NCBI GenBank assembly: GCA_025463605.1
Contig: JAODAV010000021.1
Coordinates: 1-55,476 of the forward strand
Length of the DNA stretch: 55,476 bases
Direction: 5' to 3'
DNA from: Rhodoglobus sp.
GTDB taxonomy: Bacteria; Actinomycetota; Actinomycetes; Actinomycetales; Microbacteriaceae
Each line of letters begins with the position of its first letter. The first letter of the stretch is position 1. The notes beneath the pieces are model-generated. The model worked only from the letters and a program-made list of their open reading frames with translations. It did not search any database and was not told the DNA's origin. Positions 23,433-32,501 of this stretch are shown piece after piece. Position numbers and translations under genes: made by a program.

Positions 23433-24608
23433 TCATGGTTGCAGCACCACCTTGATACAGCCGTCTTCCTTCTTCTTGAACAGCTCGTACATCTCGGGCG
23501 CCTGCTCGAGCGGTACGCGGTGGGTCACCAGATCCATGATCCCCAAGGGGTCCGCTGGGTCTTCGACGAGCGGCCAGAGCTGGGGGACCCAGCGGTGCAC
23601 GTTGCACTGGCCCATCCGTATGGTCAGGCCCTTGTCGAACATCGTGAGCATCGGCATGGGGTCGGCGACACCCCCGTACACACCGCTCAGCGATACCGTG
23701 CCGCCCCGCTGCACGGCTTCGATGGCGAGCATGAGAGCAGCCAGCCGGTCGAGCCCGACGCTCTTCGCGAGTCGCTTCGACGCGGCACTCGGGAGCAGCC
23801 CCACGGCCGTCTGGGCGAACGCGGCGACCGGGTTGCCGTGGGCCTCCATGCCGACCGCATCGATGACCGAGTGGGCGCCGCGGCCGTCGGTGCGGTCACG
23901 CAACTGATCGAGCACGTCGGAGGTCAGGTCGAGCGTTTCGACTCCGTGGCGCTCGGCCATCGCCCGGCGCTCGGGCACCAGGTCGACGCCGATCACGCGG
24001 TACCCCAGGTGCCTTCCTATGCGGCTCGCGAACTGTCCCACGGGGCCCAGGCCCAGCACCACGAGAGTGCCACCCTCGGGCACGTTCGCGTACTTCACGC
24101 CCTGCCAGGCGGTCGGCAGGATGTCGCTGAGAAAGAGGTAGCGCTCGTCGGGCAGGTCGGAGGTGATCTTGATCGCGTTGAAGTCGGCGAGCGGCACGCG
24201 CAGCATCTCGGCCTGGCCACCGGGCACCGATCCGTACAGTTCCGTGTAGCCGTAGAGGGACGCGCCGGCCCGCTGATCGCGATTCTGGGTGGTCTCGCAC
24301 TGGGTCGTGAGACCGCGTCGGCACATGTAGCAATGCCCGCATGCGATCACGAAAGGGATGACAACCCGATCACCGGGCCGCAGATTCTGCACCTCGTCAC
24401 CGACCTCGACGACGATGCCCATGGGTTCGTGTCCCAGCACGTCCGACTTGTGGAGGAAGGGTCCCAGTACGTCGAGCAGGTGCAGGTCCGACCCGCAGAT
24501 CGCCGTCGACGTGATGCTGATGATGGCGTCCGTGGCCTCGAGGATGACCGGCTCCGGCACATCCTCGATCGCGACTTTGAGCGGGGCCTGCCACGTAAGA
24601 GCTCTCAT
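23433..24608 (-). CDS. zinc-dependent alcohol dehydrogenase (formaldehyde dehydrogenase-like, MDR family)
   Basis: A 391-residue medium-chain dehydrogenase. Catalytic zinc ligands are Cys38 (TAICGSDLH) and His60-Glu61 (GHEPMG). The structural zinc site is the four-cysteine cluster CGHCYMCRRGLTTQC. The Rossmann motif is GLGPVGQFA (about residue 186), and an aspartate at the end of the second strand (GVDLVPERR) favours NAD. The extra loop near residues 105-130 and the overall length place it with glutathione-independent formaldehyde dehydrogenase-like proteins. The substrate cannot be read from sequence. It stands alone, with GGAAGC just before the ATG. Confidence 0.88.
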   Translation of the reverse strand: MRALTWQAPLKVAIEDVPEPVILEATDAIISITSTAICGSDLHLLDVLGPFLHKSDVLGHEPMGIVVEVGDEVQNLRPGDRVVIPFVIACGHCYMCRRGLTTQCETTQNRDQRAGASLYGYTELYGSVPGGQAEMLRVPLADFNAIKITSDLPDERYLFLSDILPTAWQGVKYANVPEGGTLVVLGLGPVGQFASRIGRHLGYRVIGVDLVPERRAMAERHGVETLDLTSDVLDQLRDRTDGRGAHSVIDAVGMEAHGNPVAAFAQTAVGLLPSAASKRLAKSVGLDRLAALMLAIEAVQRGGTVSLSGVYGGVADPMPMLTMFDKGLTIRMGQCNVHRWVPQLWPLVEDPADPLGIMDLVTHRVPLEQAPEMYELFKKKEDGCIKVVLQP

Positions 24609-24687
24609 GCTTCCGGTTTACGCTGTGCTCGAGCGACCGGGACAGTGGTTGACCCTCGACGGTGCGCCGACTAGTTTGGCGAACCCA

Positions 24688-25077
24688 TCACAGTGCGCGC
24701 ACCGAGTTGTTCCTCGCGTCATGAGTGAGCTCGACGAGTCCCAGTTGCTCGAGCAGCGGCGGAAGGTACATGCCGAACCGGCCGCGATACCCCTTGCGGA
24801 GGCCGTACCAGCCTCCGACGGGATTGCTCTCCGAGCGTCCCCACCCCTCGACGGTGCCGTCTGCCGCCGGTTTCAGCTCATCCGCAGCGCCCAGCGGAAC
24901 CCAGTCGCCCTGTTCCTTGAGCCAGGCGTGCAGATCCTCGATCGCTCGAGCGTGGTACTTGAGGGTCGTCGACCCGACCTGGCAGACGAGCTCGTCGCCG
25001 TCTTTGTACATGGTGTACTGCGAACTGCCGGGAGCCGTCGCGAGCTCCCAGGGGTCGTCTTTCGTTCCCTCTGCCAT
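24688..25077 (-). CDS. conserved hypothetical protein (DUF6855-like)
   Basis: A 129-residue protein with a strongly conserved look (GTKDDPWELATAPGSSQYTMY; CQVGSTTLKYHARAIEDLHAW; GGWYGLRKGYRGRFGMYLPP; ELTHDARNNSVRAL). I recall near-identical blocks in many actinobacteria under DUF6855, but the number is from memory. The ribosome site GGAAGGA precedes the ATG. No signal peptide or membrane segment, so it is cytoplasmic. Function unknown. Confidence 0.78.
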   Translation of the reverse strand: MAEGTKDDPWELATAPGSSQYTMYKDGDELVCQVGSTTLKYHARAIEDLHAWLKEQGDWVPLGAADELKPAADGTVEGWGRSESNPVGGWYGLRKGYRGRFGMYLPPLLEQLGLVELTHDARNNSVRAL

Positions 25078-25130
25078 GACGTTCCTTCCGCGGTGGGCCT
25101 AGGGGAAAGACTATTCCTGCGCCCTCTGTC

Positions 25131-25144
25131 GCCGGGGAGCCGGC
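25131..25144 (-). terminator. short hairpin after the ROK repressor gene
   Basis: A GC-rich hairpin (GCCGG, loop GGAG, CCGGC) immediately follows the stop of the last gene of the beta-glucoside operon. There is no T-run, so it is at best a weak terminator or an RNA-end stabiliser. Confidence 0.3.
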
Positions 25145-26386
25145 TCAGGCGGATTCGAAGCGCCTCTGGCTGGGGGGCTCGTTGAGAAGCGCCTGGAGCG
25201 GCATCATGGCGGCACCGAGGGCTACCGTGTCGCCACCGAAATGACAGGCCAGCAGATCGAATTGCGCGCCGGGGCGCGCCAGGGCCTCCTCGCGGGTCGC
25301 CGCCTCGATTCGCTCGGCGAGAGTTTCCATGAGGCGAAGTCCCACCCAGCCGCCGATGATCACGCGCTCCGGGTTGGTGAGGTTCACGAGGCCGCCGAGC
25401 GCAGACCCCAGCGTCGCCACGAGTTCGTTGACGACGTCTACGGCGACGGGGTCACCGGCGGCATCGGCATCGAGAAGCGAACCGATGGCGCGCCACCCCG
25501 AGCCCTCGAACTCGCCGCCCGCCTGGCGCCACGATTCGAGAATCGCGTCGGCACCGAGATAGGCCTCGACGCATCCGTGGCCTCCGCACCGGCAGAGCTT
25601 GCCACCGCGCACGATCTTGACGTGCCCCCACTCACCCGCGCTGCTCGTCAGACCCCCAGCGAGTTGCCCACGGCTGACGATCCCCAGACCGACACCGCGG
25701 CCGAGTAGCACGACGAGCGCCTCGCCGACACCACGCGCCGCGCCGTCCCACAGTTCCGCCATAGCTTGGGTCTTCGCGCCGTTCTCGGCGAAGATCGTGA
25801 CAGGGTGCGAGACGAGGTCGGCAACCGGTATGGCCGGCCAGCCGAGGCTCTGGGCGTAGAGCACTTGCCTCCCGCCGGGTTCCGACTCCACGATGCCGGG
25901 CAGGCCCAGACCGAGCCCCATCATCCGTTCCCATGCCAGCGGATTGCGCTGCCGCAAGGCGTCGAGCGCCTCGTCGAGGTCTCTCGCGATCGCTTCGATC
26001 GGCTCGCCCTCGCGCCCGCCCCGGAACTCCCGGTCGACGCGAGTCATCGACAGGTCGAACAGCTCCACCGCGACGCCTCGCTCGCCCACGTCCGCCCCGA
26101 GGAAGTATGCCCCCGAGGGGTTGGGCGCGAGTAGCGTCACGGGCCGGCCCCCGCTCGACGCAACGGAACCCGCTTCGACGACAAGGCCTTCCGAGATCAG
26201 CTCCGCGACCAGGTTGGTGACCGACGCCACCGACAGGCCGGATTCCCGCGCGAGCGCCGCGCGCGAGGTCTGCCCCGAGAGGATGATGCTTCGCAGCGCC
26301 TGCGTGCGATTGCGCTGCCGCACGTCGCTCACGGTCGCGGGCGCAGCACTACCGGTCACACGGGTCGCAGCGGTGCGCGCAGTCAT
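25145..26386 (-). CDS. ROK family transcriptional repressor
   Basis: A 413-residue protein with an N-terminal winged helix-turn-helix (about residues 20-75, LSGQTSRAALARESGLSVASV) and a ROK sugar-kinase-like domain. It has the ROK zinc motif CRCGGHGCVEAYLGAD, and the nucleotide-site region is GADVGERGVAVELFD. I set the start at ATG 26386; the longer frame to 26560 overlaps the GH5 gene and has no DNA-binding homology. It is the last gene of the beta-glucoside operon, 11 bp after the GH5 gene. By analogy with XylR- and NagC-type ROK proteins it probably binds the palindrome at 32502-32536 and is released by an imported sugar. Confidence 0.9.
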   Translation of the reverse strand: MTARTAATRVTGSAAPATVSDVRQRNRTQALRSIILSGQTSRAALARESGLSVASVTNLVAELISEGLVVEAGSVASSGGRPVTLLAPNPSGAYFLGADVGERGVAVELFDLSMTRVDREFRGGREGEPIEAIARDLDEALDALRQRNPLAWERMMGLGLGLPGIVESEPGGRQVLYAQSLGWPAIPVADLVSHPVTIFAENGAKTQAMAELWDGAARGVGEALVVLLGRGVGLGIVSRGQLAGGLTSSAGEWGHVKIVRGGKLCRCGGHGCVEAYLGADAILESWRQAGGEFEGSGWRAIGSLLDADAAGDPVAVDVVNELVATLGSALGGLVNLTNPERVIIGGWVGLRLMETLAERIEAATREEALARPGAQFDLLACHFGGDTVALGAAMMPLQALLNEPPSQRRFESA

Positions 26387-26397
26387 TTCTGATGAAC

Positions 26398-27948
26398 CTA
26401 CCAAGTCTCGCCCTGCGGGATGAGCCGCGAGATCGTCGTCGCCTCCGTTGCGGTGACCCGGATGCCTCGCGCCGTGCGCTCGAGGCGCACCGAGGCATCC
26501 CGACCCGACCCGTCGAGCACTCGCACCGGGCCCGAACCGCCCACCTCGTACTCGAGCCAATCGCCCGCCTGCAGTTCCACGTGTAATCGTTCGGACGGCT
26601 CGTACGGCCTGCCGTCGGACTGCTCGAAGGGATTGCCGGGATTGTCGCCGGGCGCGGTCCAGGCGATGGTGACCGCGTCATCCTCCCGGATGCCCGCGAT
26701 CGGCACAGGGGACGCAACCGAGTACGACTCGCCCGCTCCGCGGTAGCCGAAACCCCACGCCGGTATTACCGCCGGGTGCTCACCCAGCATTGCGGCGACC
26801 ACGTCGGGCTGCCACCGGCAAGCAGGCAACCGCATGGCCTCGAGCAGCCCGGCGAACGCGAGTCGCGCTTCAGCCGGGGTGATCGCGGCCGGATCCGCGA
26901 TGCTCGCGATCACTCGATCCCAGCCCTCCGGAGGTGTGATCGACACGGGCGATGTGAGGGTATCGATCTTCTTCCACGGCCAGAAGTTCCAGCCGATGTC
27001 GTGCGCCTCGTACAGCCGGAATGCGGCGTAGATCCATTCGAGGGTGTTCTCGCCGCCCTCGCCCATGTAGATCGGCAGGCCCAGTCGCTCGCGCGCCTCG
27101 AGGAATTGCGCAATGCTCGCGCGGTCGGGAGACGACCAGTACTTGTGGAACTGGAGCATGGAGTTGTCGTCCCACACCTCGGTGAAGATGCTCCAGTTCG
27201 TGGCCCAGTGCGACCCCTCGTACACGATGAGGTGATCGGGATCGATGGCGCGAATGTCCCGCGTCAGCTCCTGGTAGAGCTCTGAGAGGGAGTCCGCGTA
27301 TGTGTGCTGCCACTCGTTGGGCAGCGGCTCGTTGAGGAGGTCGTACCCGAGCACGACTGTCTCGTGCCGGTAGCGGGAGGCAAGGTCACGCCATAGCCGG
27401 ATCGTCAGCTCGCGATAGCGGGGCTCCATGAACAGCTCTGGCAGGTTTCGCGGCGAATCATCGATATTGGTGCCGGTCTGCCCGCCCGGAGCGCCGTGGA
27501 GGTCGAGCAGCACCCAGAGGCGGTGTTCGCGACACCACCCGATGAGCCGGTCGATCATCGCGTAGCCGGCCTCGATCGGTTCGCCATCGTCGTGCTGGAT
27601 CATGCGCGCGTTGATCGGCAGGCGAACATGATCGAACCCGGATGCCGCGATCCGCTCGATGTCCGCCTCGGTGATGAAGCTCTCCCGGAAGCCCGCCCAG
27701 AAGACCTCTGCCGCCTCCACACCGAGGAGCCGCTCGGTGAGCCGCTCGATCTCGCGCGGCGACTCCGCACCCGGGCCGAACCGCCACATGTACCCCTCGG
27801 GCAGCATCCAGTTGCCCAGGCCCACGCCGCGCAGGAGCACCTCTCGACCGGCGCCGTCGACGAGTCGCGCATCCTTGGCTCGAACGAAGCCGTCGAATGA
27901 TGCGGGGCGCCGCTCGAACGCGGACGTGGCGGGAATGAGATCTGTCAC
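26398..27948 (-). CDS. GH5 family glycoside hydrolase (beta-glucanase/cellulase-like)
   Basis: A 516-residue cytoplasmic enzyme without signal peptide. The GH5 barrel spans about residues 20-370, with acid/base Glu207 (DLLNEPLPNEW) and nucleophile Glu297 (IYMGEGGENT); HVRLPINARM and LLDLHGAPGGQTG are further GH5 landmarks. The last 130 or so residues form a beta-rich domain of unknown binding role. The GAPGG-x-TG pattern resembles exo-1,3-beta-glucanase-like GH5 members. It lies between the permease gene (13 bp) and the ROK gene, so it probably hydrolyses an imported oligosaccharide. Confidence 0.88.
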   Translation of the reverse strand: MTDLIPATSAFERRPASFDGFVRAKDARLVDGAGREVLLRGVGLGNWMLPEGYMWRFGPGAESPREIERLTERLLGVEAAEVFWAGFRESFITEADIERIAASGFDHVRLPINARMIQHDDGEPIEAGYAMIDRLIGWCREHRLWVLLDLHGAPGGQTGTNIDDSPRNLPELFMEPRYRELTIRLWRDLASRYRHETVVLGYDLLNEPLPNEWQHTYADSLSELYQELTRDIRAIDPDHLIVYEGSHWATNWSIFTEVWDDNSMLQFHKYWSSPDRASIAQFLEARERLGLPIYMGEGGENTLEWIYAAFRLYEAHDIGWNFWPWKKIDTLTSPVSITPPEGWDRVIASIADPAAITPAEARLAFAGLLEAMRLPACRWQPDVVAAMLGEHPAVIPAWGFGYRGAGESYSVASPVPIAGIREDDAVTIAWTAPGDNPGNPFEQSDGRPYEPSERLHVELQAGDWLEYEVGGSGPVRVLDGSGRDASVRLERTARGIRVTATEATTISRLIPQGETW

Positions 27949-27961
27949 TGGGTTCTGGCTT

Positions 27962-28825
27962 TCATTTGAGACCTGACAGGGCGAAGCCCTGCATGACGTA
28001 GCGCTGGAAGACGATGAACACGATGAGGATGGGGATGACCATCACCGACGCTGCCGCCATCTGCAGCGACGGGTTGACGGCGAGCTGCTGGTTGAGCAGC
28101 GCGAGGCCGACCGAGAGCGTGTAAAGCTTCTGGTCGCTTGCGATGATGAGGGGCCAGAGGAAGCTGTTCCACCCCGAGATGAACGTGAGCACGACCTGCA
28201 CGGCAAGGATCGGTCGCGACATCGGCAGAACGATCTGCCAGAAGGTGCGGAACTCCCCTGCGCCATCCAGCCTCGCGGCCTCCAGCATTTCGCTAGGGAT
28301 CGTGGTCATGAACTGCCGGAACAGGAAGATGCTGAAACCTGACACGAGTGTCGGCAGCGCGATGCCCACCAGGGTGTTGGTGAGCTTCATCCCGTTGAGG
28401 ATCAGGTAGGTGGGGATCATCGTGACCTGCACCGGGATCATCATCGTCGCGAGCACGAGGAAGAACATCCACTTGCGTCCGCGGAAGTCGAACTTGGCGA
28501 ATGCGTAGCCCGCCATCGCCATGAGCAGCAAGCCGATGAATCCGATGAGCACGACGATGATGGTGTTGGCGAGGTACCGGCCGAAGTCGAGCTCGGTGAA
28601 CAGGTGCGCGTACCACTCGAGAGTCGGCTCCTGCGGCAGGATCGTCGGCGGATAGTCGGTCGACTCGCGCTGCGGCTTGAGGGAGGTCGCGAGCATCCAG
28701 ATGAACGGGAATGCCGTGATCAGCGCCCCGATGCCGAGCCCGACTCCGATCCACAGCGTCAGCGCCCTGCTGCGCGCCGCTATGGAGCGGTCGCTCTTGC
28801 CGCTGCGAACAGGCCTAGTAGTCAT
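27962..28825 (-). CDS. carbohydrate ABC transporter permease, MalG type
   Basis: A 287-residue permease with six transmembrane segments and the cytoplasmic EAA loop (EMLEAARLDGAGEFRTFWQIVLP) that docks the ATPase. The C-terminus (YVMQGFALSGLK) is typical of MalG-like CUT1 subunits. It overlaps the partner permease by 11 bp. No ATPase gene is present in the operon, so a shared MsiK-like ATPase is presumably used. The likely substrate, from neighbouring GH1 and GH5 enzymes, is a beta-linked gluco-oligosaccharide. Confidence 0.93.
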   Translation of the reverse strand: MTTRPVRSGKSDRSIAARSRALTLWIGVGLGIGALITAFPFIWMLATSLKPQRESTDYPPTILPQEPTLEWYAHLFTELDFGRYLANTIIVVLIGFIGLLLMAMAGYAFAKFDFRGRKWMFFLVLATMMIPVQVTMIPTYLILNGMKLTNTLVGIALPTLVSGFSIFLFRQFMTTIPSEMLEAARLDGAGEFRTFWQIVLPMSRPILAVQVVLTFISGWNSFLWPLIIASDQKLYTLSVGLALLNQQLAVNPSLQMAAASVMVIPILIVFIVFQRYVMQGFALSGLK

Positions 28826-29693
28826 CGTCGGCCCTCCGCAGTCTCAATTGCACGAGAGTGACGACGGCGATGATCGCGAACAGCACGATCGAGCCGGCGC
28901 TCGCGTAGCCGAACTGGTTGAGCCGGAAGCCTTCTTTGTAGAGGAAGATCGACGCCGAGGTGGTGGCCCCGAGCGGACCGCCGTCAGTGAGCACGAACGG
29001 CTCGTCGAAGAACTGCAGCCACGCGATCGTGGTCGTCACCGACACGAAGAAGATCGCGAATCGCAGCAGCGGGATCGTGATCGAGAAGGTCTTCTTCCAC
29101 TCTCCGGCGCCGTCGAGGGATGCGGCCTCGAGGTACTCCTTCGGCACGCCCTGCAGTGCCGCCAGGAAGATGATGATGTTGAGGCCCGTTCCGCGCCACA
29201 CCGCGACGAGTCCCACCGAGAACTTGGCGAGCCACGGGTCGGACAACCATTGCACCTGATCGACGCCGACGAGCGAGAGCAGATAGTTGAGCAAGCCGAA
29301 CTGGGTGTTGTAGAGGTAGCTCCAGACGAGGGAGACGGCCACGATTGCTGTGATCGCCGGGATGAAGTAGAACGCCCGGAGGGAACGGAAGAATCGCTTC
29401 TGGCTGCGATTGAGCAGAAGCGCGACGGCCAGGGAGAGCACAACGATCGCGGGAACTCCGACGACGGCGAAAAGTCCCGTGTTGCCGATGGCCTGCCAGA
29501 AGTCCTTGTCGGCGAACAGCCGTGTGTAGTTGTCGATCCCGATGAAGTCGACGTTGCCCCAGTTGGCGAAGGCTGAGATGTTCATGTTCGTCGTGCTGAT
29601 GACCGCTGCGACGAAGATCGGGAAGATGCCGAATGTCAGGAGGAGGAGCATTGCCGGCGACACGAACAGGTACGGGATGAGGCGGTTGCGCAC
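28815..29693 (-). CDS. carbohydrate ABC transporter permease, MalF type
   Basis: A 292-residue permease with six transmembrane helices and the EAA motif (EYLEAASLDGAGEWKKTFSITIP). The GTG at 29693 (VRNRLIPYLFVSPAM) is supported by AAAGGA upstream and by the typical N-terminus; the longer frame to 29819 would run through the hairpin and into the binding-protein gene. It pairs with the MalG-type gene downstream to form the import channel. Confidence 0.92.
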   Translation of the reverse strand: MRNRLIPYLFVSPAMLLLLTFGIFPIFVAAVISTTNMNISAFANWGNVDFIGIDNYTRLFADKDFWQAIGNTGLFAVVGVPAIVVLSLAVALLLNRSQKRFFRSLRAFYFIPAITAIVAVSLVWSYLYNTQFGLLNYLLSLVGVDQVQWLSDPWLAKFSVGLVAVWRGTGLNIIIFLAALQGVPKEYLEAASLDGAGEWKKTFSITIPLLRFAIFFVSVTTTIAWLQFFDEPFVLTDGGPLGATTSASIFLYKEGFRLNQFGYASAGSIVLFAIIAVVTLVQLRLRRADDDY

Positions 29694-29721
29694 CGTGTTC
29701 CTTTCGCGCGCGGGCGGAAGT

Positions 29722-29746
29722 GGGGGCCCTCGGCCCGAAGGCCCCC
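29722..29746 (-). terminator. hairpin between binding-protein and permease genes
   Basis: A perfect 7-bp stem (GGGGGCC / GGCCCCC) sits between the stop of the solute-binding-protein gene and the first permease gene. Such hairpins commonly stabilise or partly terminate the transcript, so that the binding protein is made in excess. No T-run follows. Confidence 0.5.
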
Positions 29747-29754
29747 GCGTGGGC

Positions 29755-30990
29755 TTACTTGATCGCGAGACCCTCGGTCGCAGCGTAGAACGCAGCGAGA
29801 GCGGTGTCACGATCGGCACCCGTCAGCACGATCGAGTTGAGCGCGTTGAGCAGCTCGGTGCCGACGATGCCGTCCCAACCGGCGACGATGGGCAGCACCT
29901 TGGCGGTTGCGAGCTGCTCGGTGTAGACCTTGACGTTCGGGTCTGAGTTGAGCGAAGCATCCTCGAGCGCGGCGTTGACCGTGGGCAGTTCACCCGTGAG
30001 CTCGTACCAGGCGAGCTGCTGCTCGGGCTGCGACACGTATTCGAGGAGCTTCAGCGATGCGTCTTTCTGGTCGGTGTTGTACCAGACGCCCAGGTTCGAT
30101 CCCGCGAACAGCGAGACCGAGCCACCGTCACCGGCGGGCAGCGGGCTAGCCTGCCACTTGCCGTCGAGCTCGGGGGCGCTGTCTGCGATTCCCTTACCCA
30201 GGTAGGGTCCGCTCACGAGCATCGGGGCGACGCCGGAAATGAAGCCCTGCGTCTGGTCGAAGTCGCCGTTCACGGGAACGCTGCCGTCGGCGTACAGACC
30301 CGTGTAGAGGTCGACTGCCGCAGCGAACTCGGGGGTGTCGAAGTCGACGTTGCCGTCGGCGTCGATGACGTCTCCGCCCATGCTCCATGTCATCTCCACC
30401 GGAAGCGGCGCATCCCACTGGGGAATGTAGTAGCCGTACTGCCCTTCGCCGCGAGCCGCGAGAGTCTTCGCGGCGTCACGGAGTTCGTCCCACGTCGAGG
30501 GAGGGGAGTCGATGCCGTTCTCCGCGAGGATGTCCGTTCGAGTGAACAGCACCCGGGTGTCGCTCACCCAGGGGATGCTCACGGTCTGGCCGTCGACCGC
30601 GGTCGACAGGCCGGCGACGCCGACAGGGAAGTTGTCTGCGGCAAGGCCCGGATAGTCGCCGATCAGGTCATCCAGCGGGAGAAGCGCTCCCGCTTCGGCG
30701 AACGTGGCGAGTTTGGAAAGCCCGATCTGCAGGATGTCCGGGCCGGAGCCCGAAGCGACCGCGGTCGTGAGCTTCTCGTCGATGCTGTCCCAGGGAATTG
30801 CGACGACCTCGACCTCGATGCCGCTGTCGGCGACGAGGGTCTCGAAGTTCTCGCCCGAGTCGCCCATCACCCATACGGTCACAGGACCCTCGGCGTCGCC
30901 TTCGGGTGCGGTCGAGGAGCAGCCCGCGACACCCAGGGTCAGGCCGGCGACCGCAAGGGTCGCCAGCACGGAGGTTGCTGTTCTCTTCAT
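29755..30990 (-). CDS. extracellular sugar-binding lipoprotein of an ABC transporter
   Basis: A 411-residue family 1 solute-binding protein. The signal peptide ends in a lipobox (LTLGVAGC, Cys about residue 24), so it is anchored to the membrane outer face. The mature part has the usual DILQIGLSKLATFAEAGALL segment, with NLGVWYNTDQKDASLKLLEYVS near the C-terminus. I chose ATG 30990, preceded by AAGGAAG; an upstream in-frame ATG at 31020 has no such site. It feeds the two permeases downstream. Confidence 0.92.
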   Translation of the reverse strand: MKRTATSVLATLAVAGLTLGVAGCSSTAPEGDAEGPVTVWVMGDSGENFETLVADSGIEVEVVAIPWDSIDEKLTTAVASGSGPDILQIGLSKLATFAEAGALLPLDDLIGDYPGLAADNFPVGVAGLSTAVDGQTVSIPWVSDTRVLFTRTDILAENGIDSPPSTWDELRDAAKTLAARGEGQYGYYIPQWDAPLPVEMTWSMGGDVIDADGNVDFDTPEFAAAVDLYTGLYADGSVPVNGDFDQTQGFISGVAPMLVSGPYLGKGIADSAPELDGKWQASPLPAGDGGSVSLFAGSNLGVWYNTDQKDASLKLLEYVSQPEQQLAWYELTGELPTVNAALEDASLNSDPNVKVYTEQLATAKVLPIVAGWDGIVGTELLNALNSIVLTGADRDTALAAFYAATEGLAIK

Positions 30991-31035
30991 TGAGCTTCCT
31001 TTTCTCATTAGTCGGTGCATTGCGGGTGGTGCTCC

Positions 31036-31062
31036 AGGTGCGGGTCATCCAGACTCGCACCT
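31036..31062 (-). terminator. hairpin between GH1 and binding-protein genes
   Basis: A 7-bp stem (AGGTGCG / CGCACCT) plus two inner pairs lies just downstream of the GH1 stop and ahead of the binding-protein gene. It could act as a processing or attenuation element within the operon. No T-run. Confidence 0.35.
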
Positions 31063-31069
31063 TTCGGGG

Positions 31070-32479
31070 TCAGGCCGCAGCGTTTGCCGCGGCGCCCCGA
31101 TGCTCGGTGATGAGCCGCCGGTACCAGTGCGCGCTCAACTTGGGAATCCGCTCCTGGGTGCGGTAGTCGACATAGACCAGGCCGAATCGCTTGCTGTACC
31201 CCTCGGCCCACTCGAAGTTGTCGAGAAACGACCAGGCGTAGTAACCGCGGAGGTCCACACCGGCCCTGATCGCGTCCGCCGCCGCAGAGAGGTATCCGCG
31301 CAGGTAGTCGACTCGCTCGATGTCGAGCACCTCGCCATTCGGATCCACGTAGTCGTGAAAGCTCGCGCCGTTCTCGGTCACGAGAAGAGGCAGCGAGGTG
31401 AACTCGGTGGCAACCCTGACAAGCACGCTTGTGAGCGAGGCCGGCACGATCGACCACCCGAACGAGGTCGTCGCCGGTTGGGCGGGGCTCTCGGCGGCGG
31501 CGAACGGCGCTGCCGCGTCATCGTGCCGAACGATGAGTCGCTGGTAGTGATTGACCCCGGCGAAGTCGGTTCCCCCCGCAATGACTTCGAGGTCCCCGTC
31601 ACGGATGACCTCCCGCAGTCCCCACGGCTCGAGCGCTTCGCGCACCGCGGCAGAGTAGTCGCCGAGGTACACGGGGTCGAGGAAAACGCGATTGCAGACG
31701 GCGTCAAGTCGACTCGTGGCCGCTATGTCCGAGTCAGATTCGGTGGCGGGCAGGAAGTCCTGCACGATGTTCGTGATTCCGACTCGCGCATCCGGGCTCA
31801 CCTGGCGGATGGCGGCCACCGCGAGCCCATGAGCCAGATTGAGATGGTGGGCCGCGGCCACGGCATCCCGGTAGTTCGTCCTACCGGGCGCGTGAGCCCC
31901 CGTGCCATACCCGAGGAACGCACTGCACCACGGTTCGTTGAGCGTTATCCACTCGTCGGCCAGGTGACCGAGCTGCTCAACGACGAGTCGGGCGAATTCG
32001 GCAAAACGCTCAGCGGTCGCGCGTGCCGGCCAGCCTCCGGCATCCTCGAGGGGCTGGGGAAGATCCCAGTGGTAGAGAGTGACGAGGGGCGTGATTCCCC
32101 GATCGCGCAGGCCGGCGAGAACGCCGGAATAGAACGCGACTGCATGCTCGTTGAGTGCGCCGGTGCCGCTGGGTTGAAGCCGCGACCACGACACCGAGAG
32201 GCGGTAGTCGCGAACGCCCAAGTCTGCGAGAAGATCGAAATCTGCGTTCCAGCGATGGTAGTGGTCGCACGCGATGTCGCCAGTGTCGCCGTGGTGGCTC
32301 AGGCCGGGCGTGTGCGCAAACGTGTCCCAGATGCTTGGCCCGCGCCCACCCTCACGCGCGGCACCCTCGATCTGATATGCGGCGGTGGCGAGGCCCCATC
32401 GGAAGTCGGCGGGGAACGAATGCACGTCAGCCGCAGGGAGCAGTGCCTGCTGTGGCGCGGCGGGTTGGGACTCGGTCAT
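31070..32479 (-). CDS. GH1 family beta-glucosidase
   Basis: A 469-residue cytoplasmic enzyme releasing terminal beta-linked glucose or related sugars. Acid/base Glu182 lies in ITLNEPWCSAF and nucleophile Glu369 in LLVTENGASF. Other GH1 landmarks are FRWGLATAAYQIEGA, YRLSVSWSRLQPSG and YYAWSFLDNFEWAEGY. The ATG at 32479 has AGGA upstream; the longer frame would run into the promoter. It is the first gene of the operon, so it is the one most directly controlled by the operator at 32502. Confidence 0.95.
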   Translation of the reverse strand: MTESQPAAPQQALLPAADVHSFPADFRWGLATAAYQIEGAAREGGRGPSIWDTFAHTPGLSHHGDTGDIACDHYHRWNADFDLLADLGVRDYRLSVSWSRLQPSGTGALNEHAVAFYSGVLAGLRDRGITPLVTLYHWDLPQPLEDAGGWPARATAERFAEFARLVVEQLGHLADEWITLNEPWCSAFLGYGTGAHAPGRTNYRDAVAAAHHLNLAHGLAVAAIRQVSPDARVGITNIVQDFLPATESDSDIAATSRLDAVCNRVFLDPVYLGDYSAAVREALEPWGLREVIRDGDLEVIAGGTDFAGVNHYQRLIVRHDDAAAPFAAAESPAQPATTSFGWSIVPASLTSVLVRVATEFTSLPLLVTENGASFHDYVDPNGEVLDIERVDYLRGYLSAAADAIRAGVDLRGYYAWSFLDNFEWAEGYSKRFGLVYVDYRTQERIPKLSAHWYRRLITEHRGAAANAAA

Positions 32480-32501
32480 CGTCGATCGTTCCTGTCGAGA
32501 G

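Noticed and set aside
23439..24674. 411-codon plus-strand frame opposite the alcohol dehydrogenase
   Set aside because: It is an antisense shadow; the minus-strand frame has both zinc sites and the Rossmann motif.
26387..26560. Longer start for the ROK repressor
   Set aside because: It overlaps the GH5 coding sequence and adds no DNA-binding homology; ATG 26386 fits the family start.
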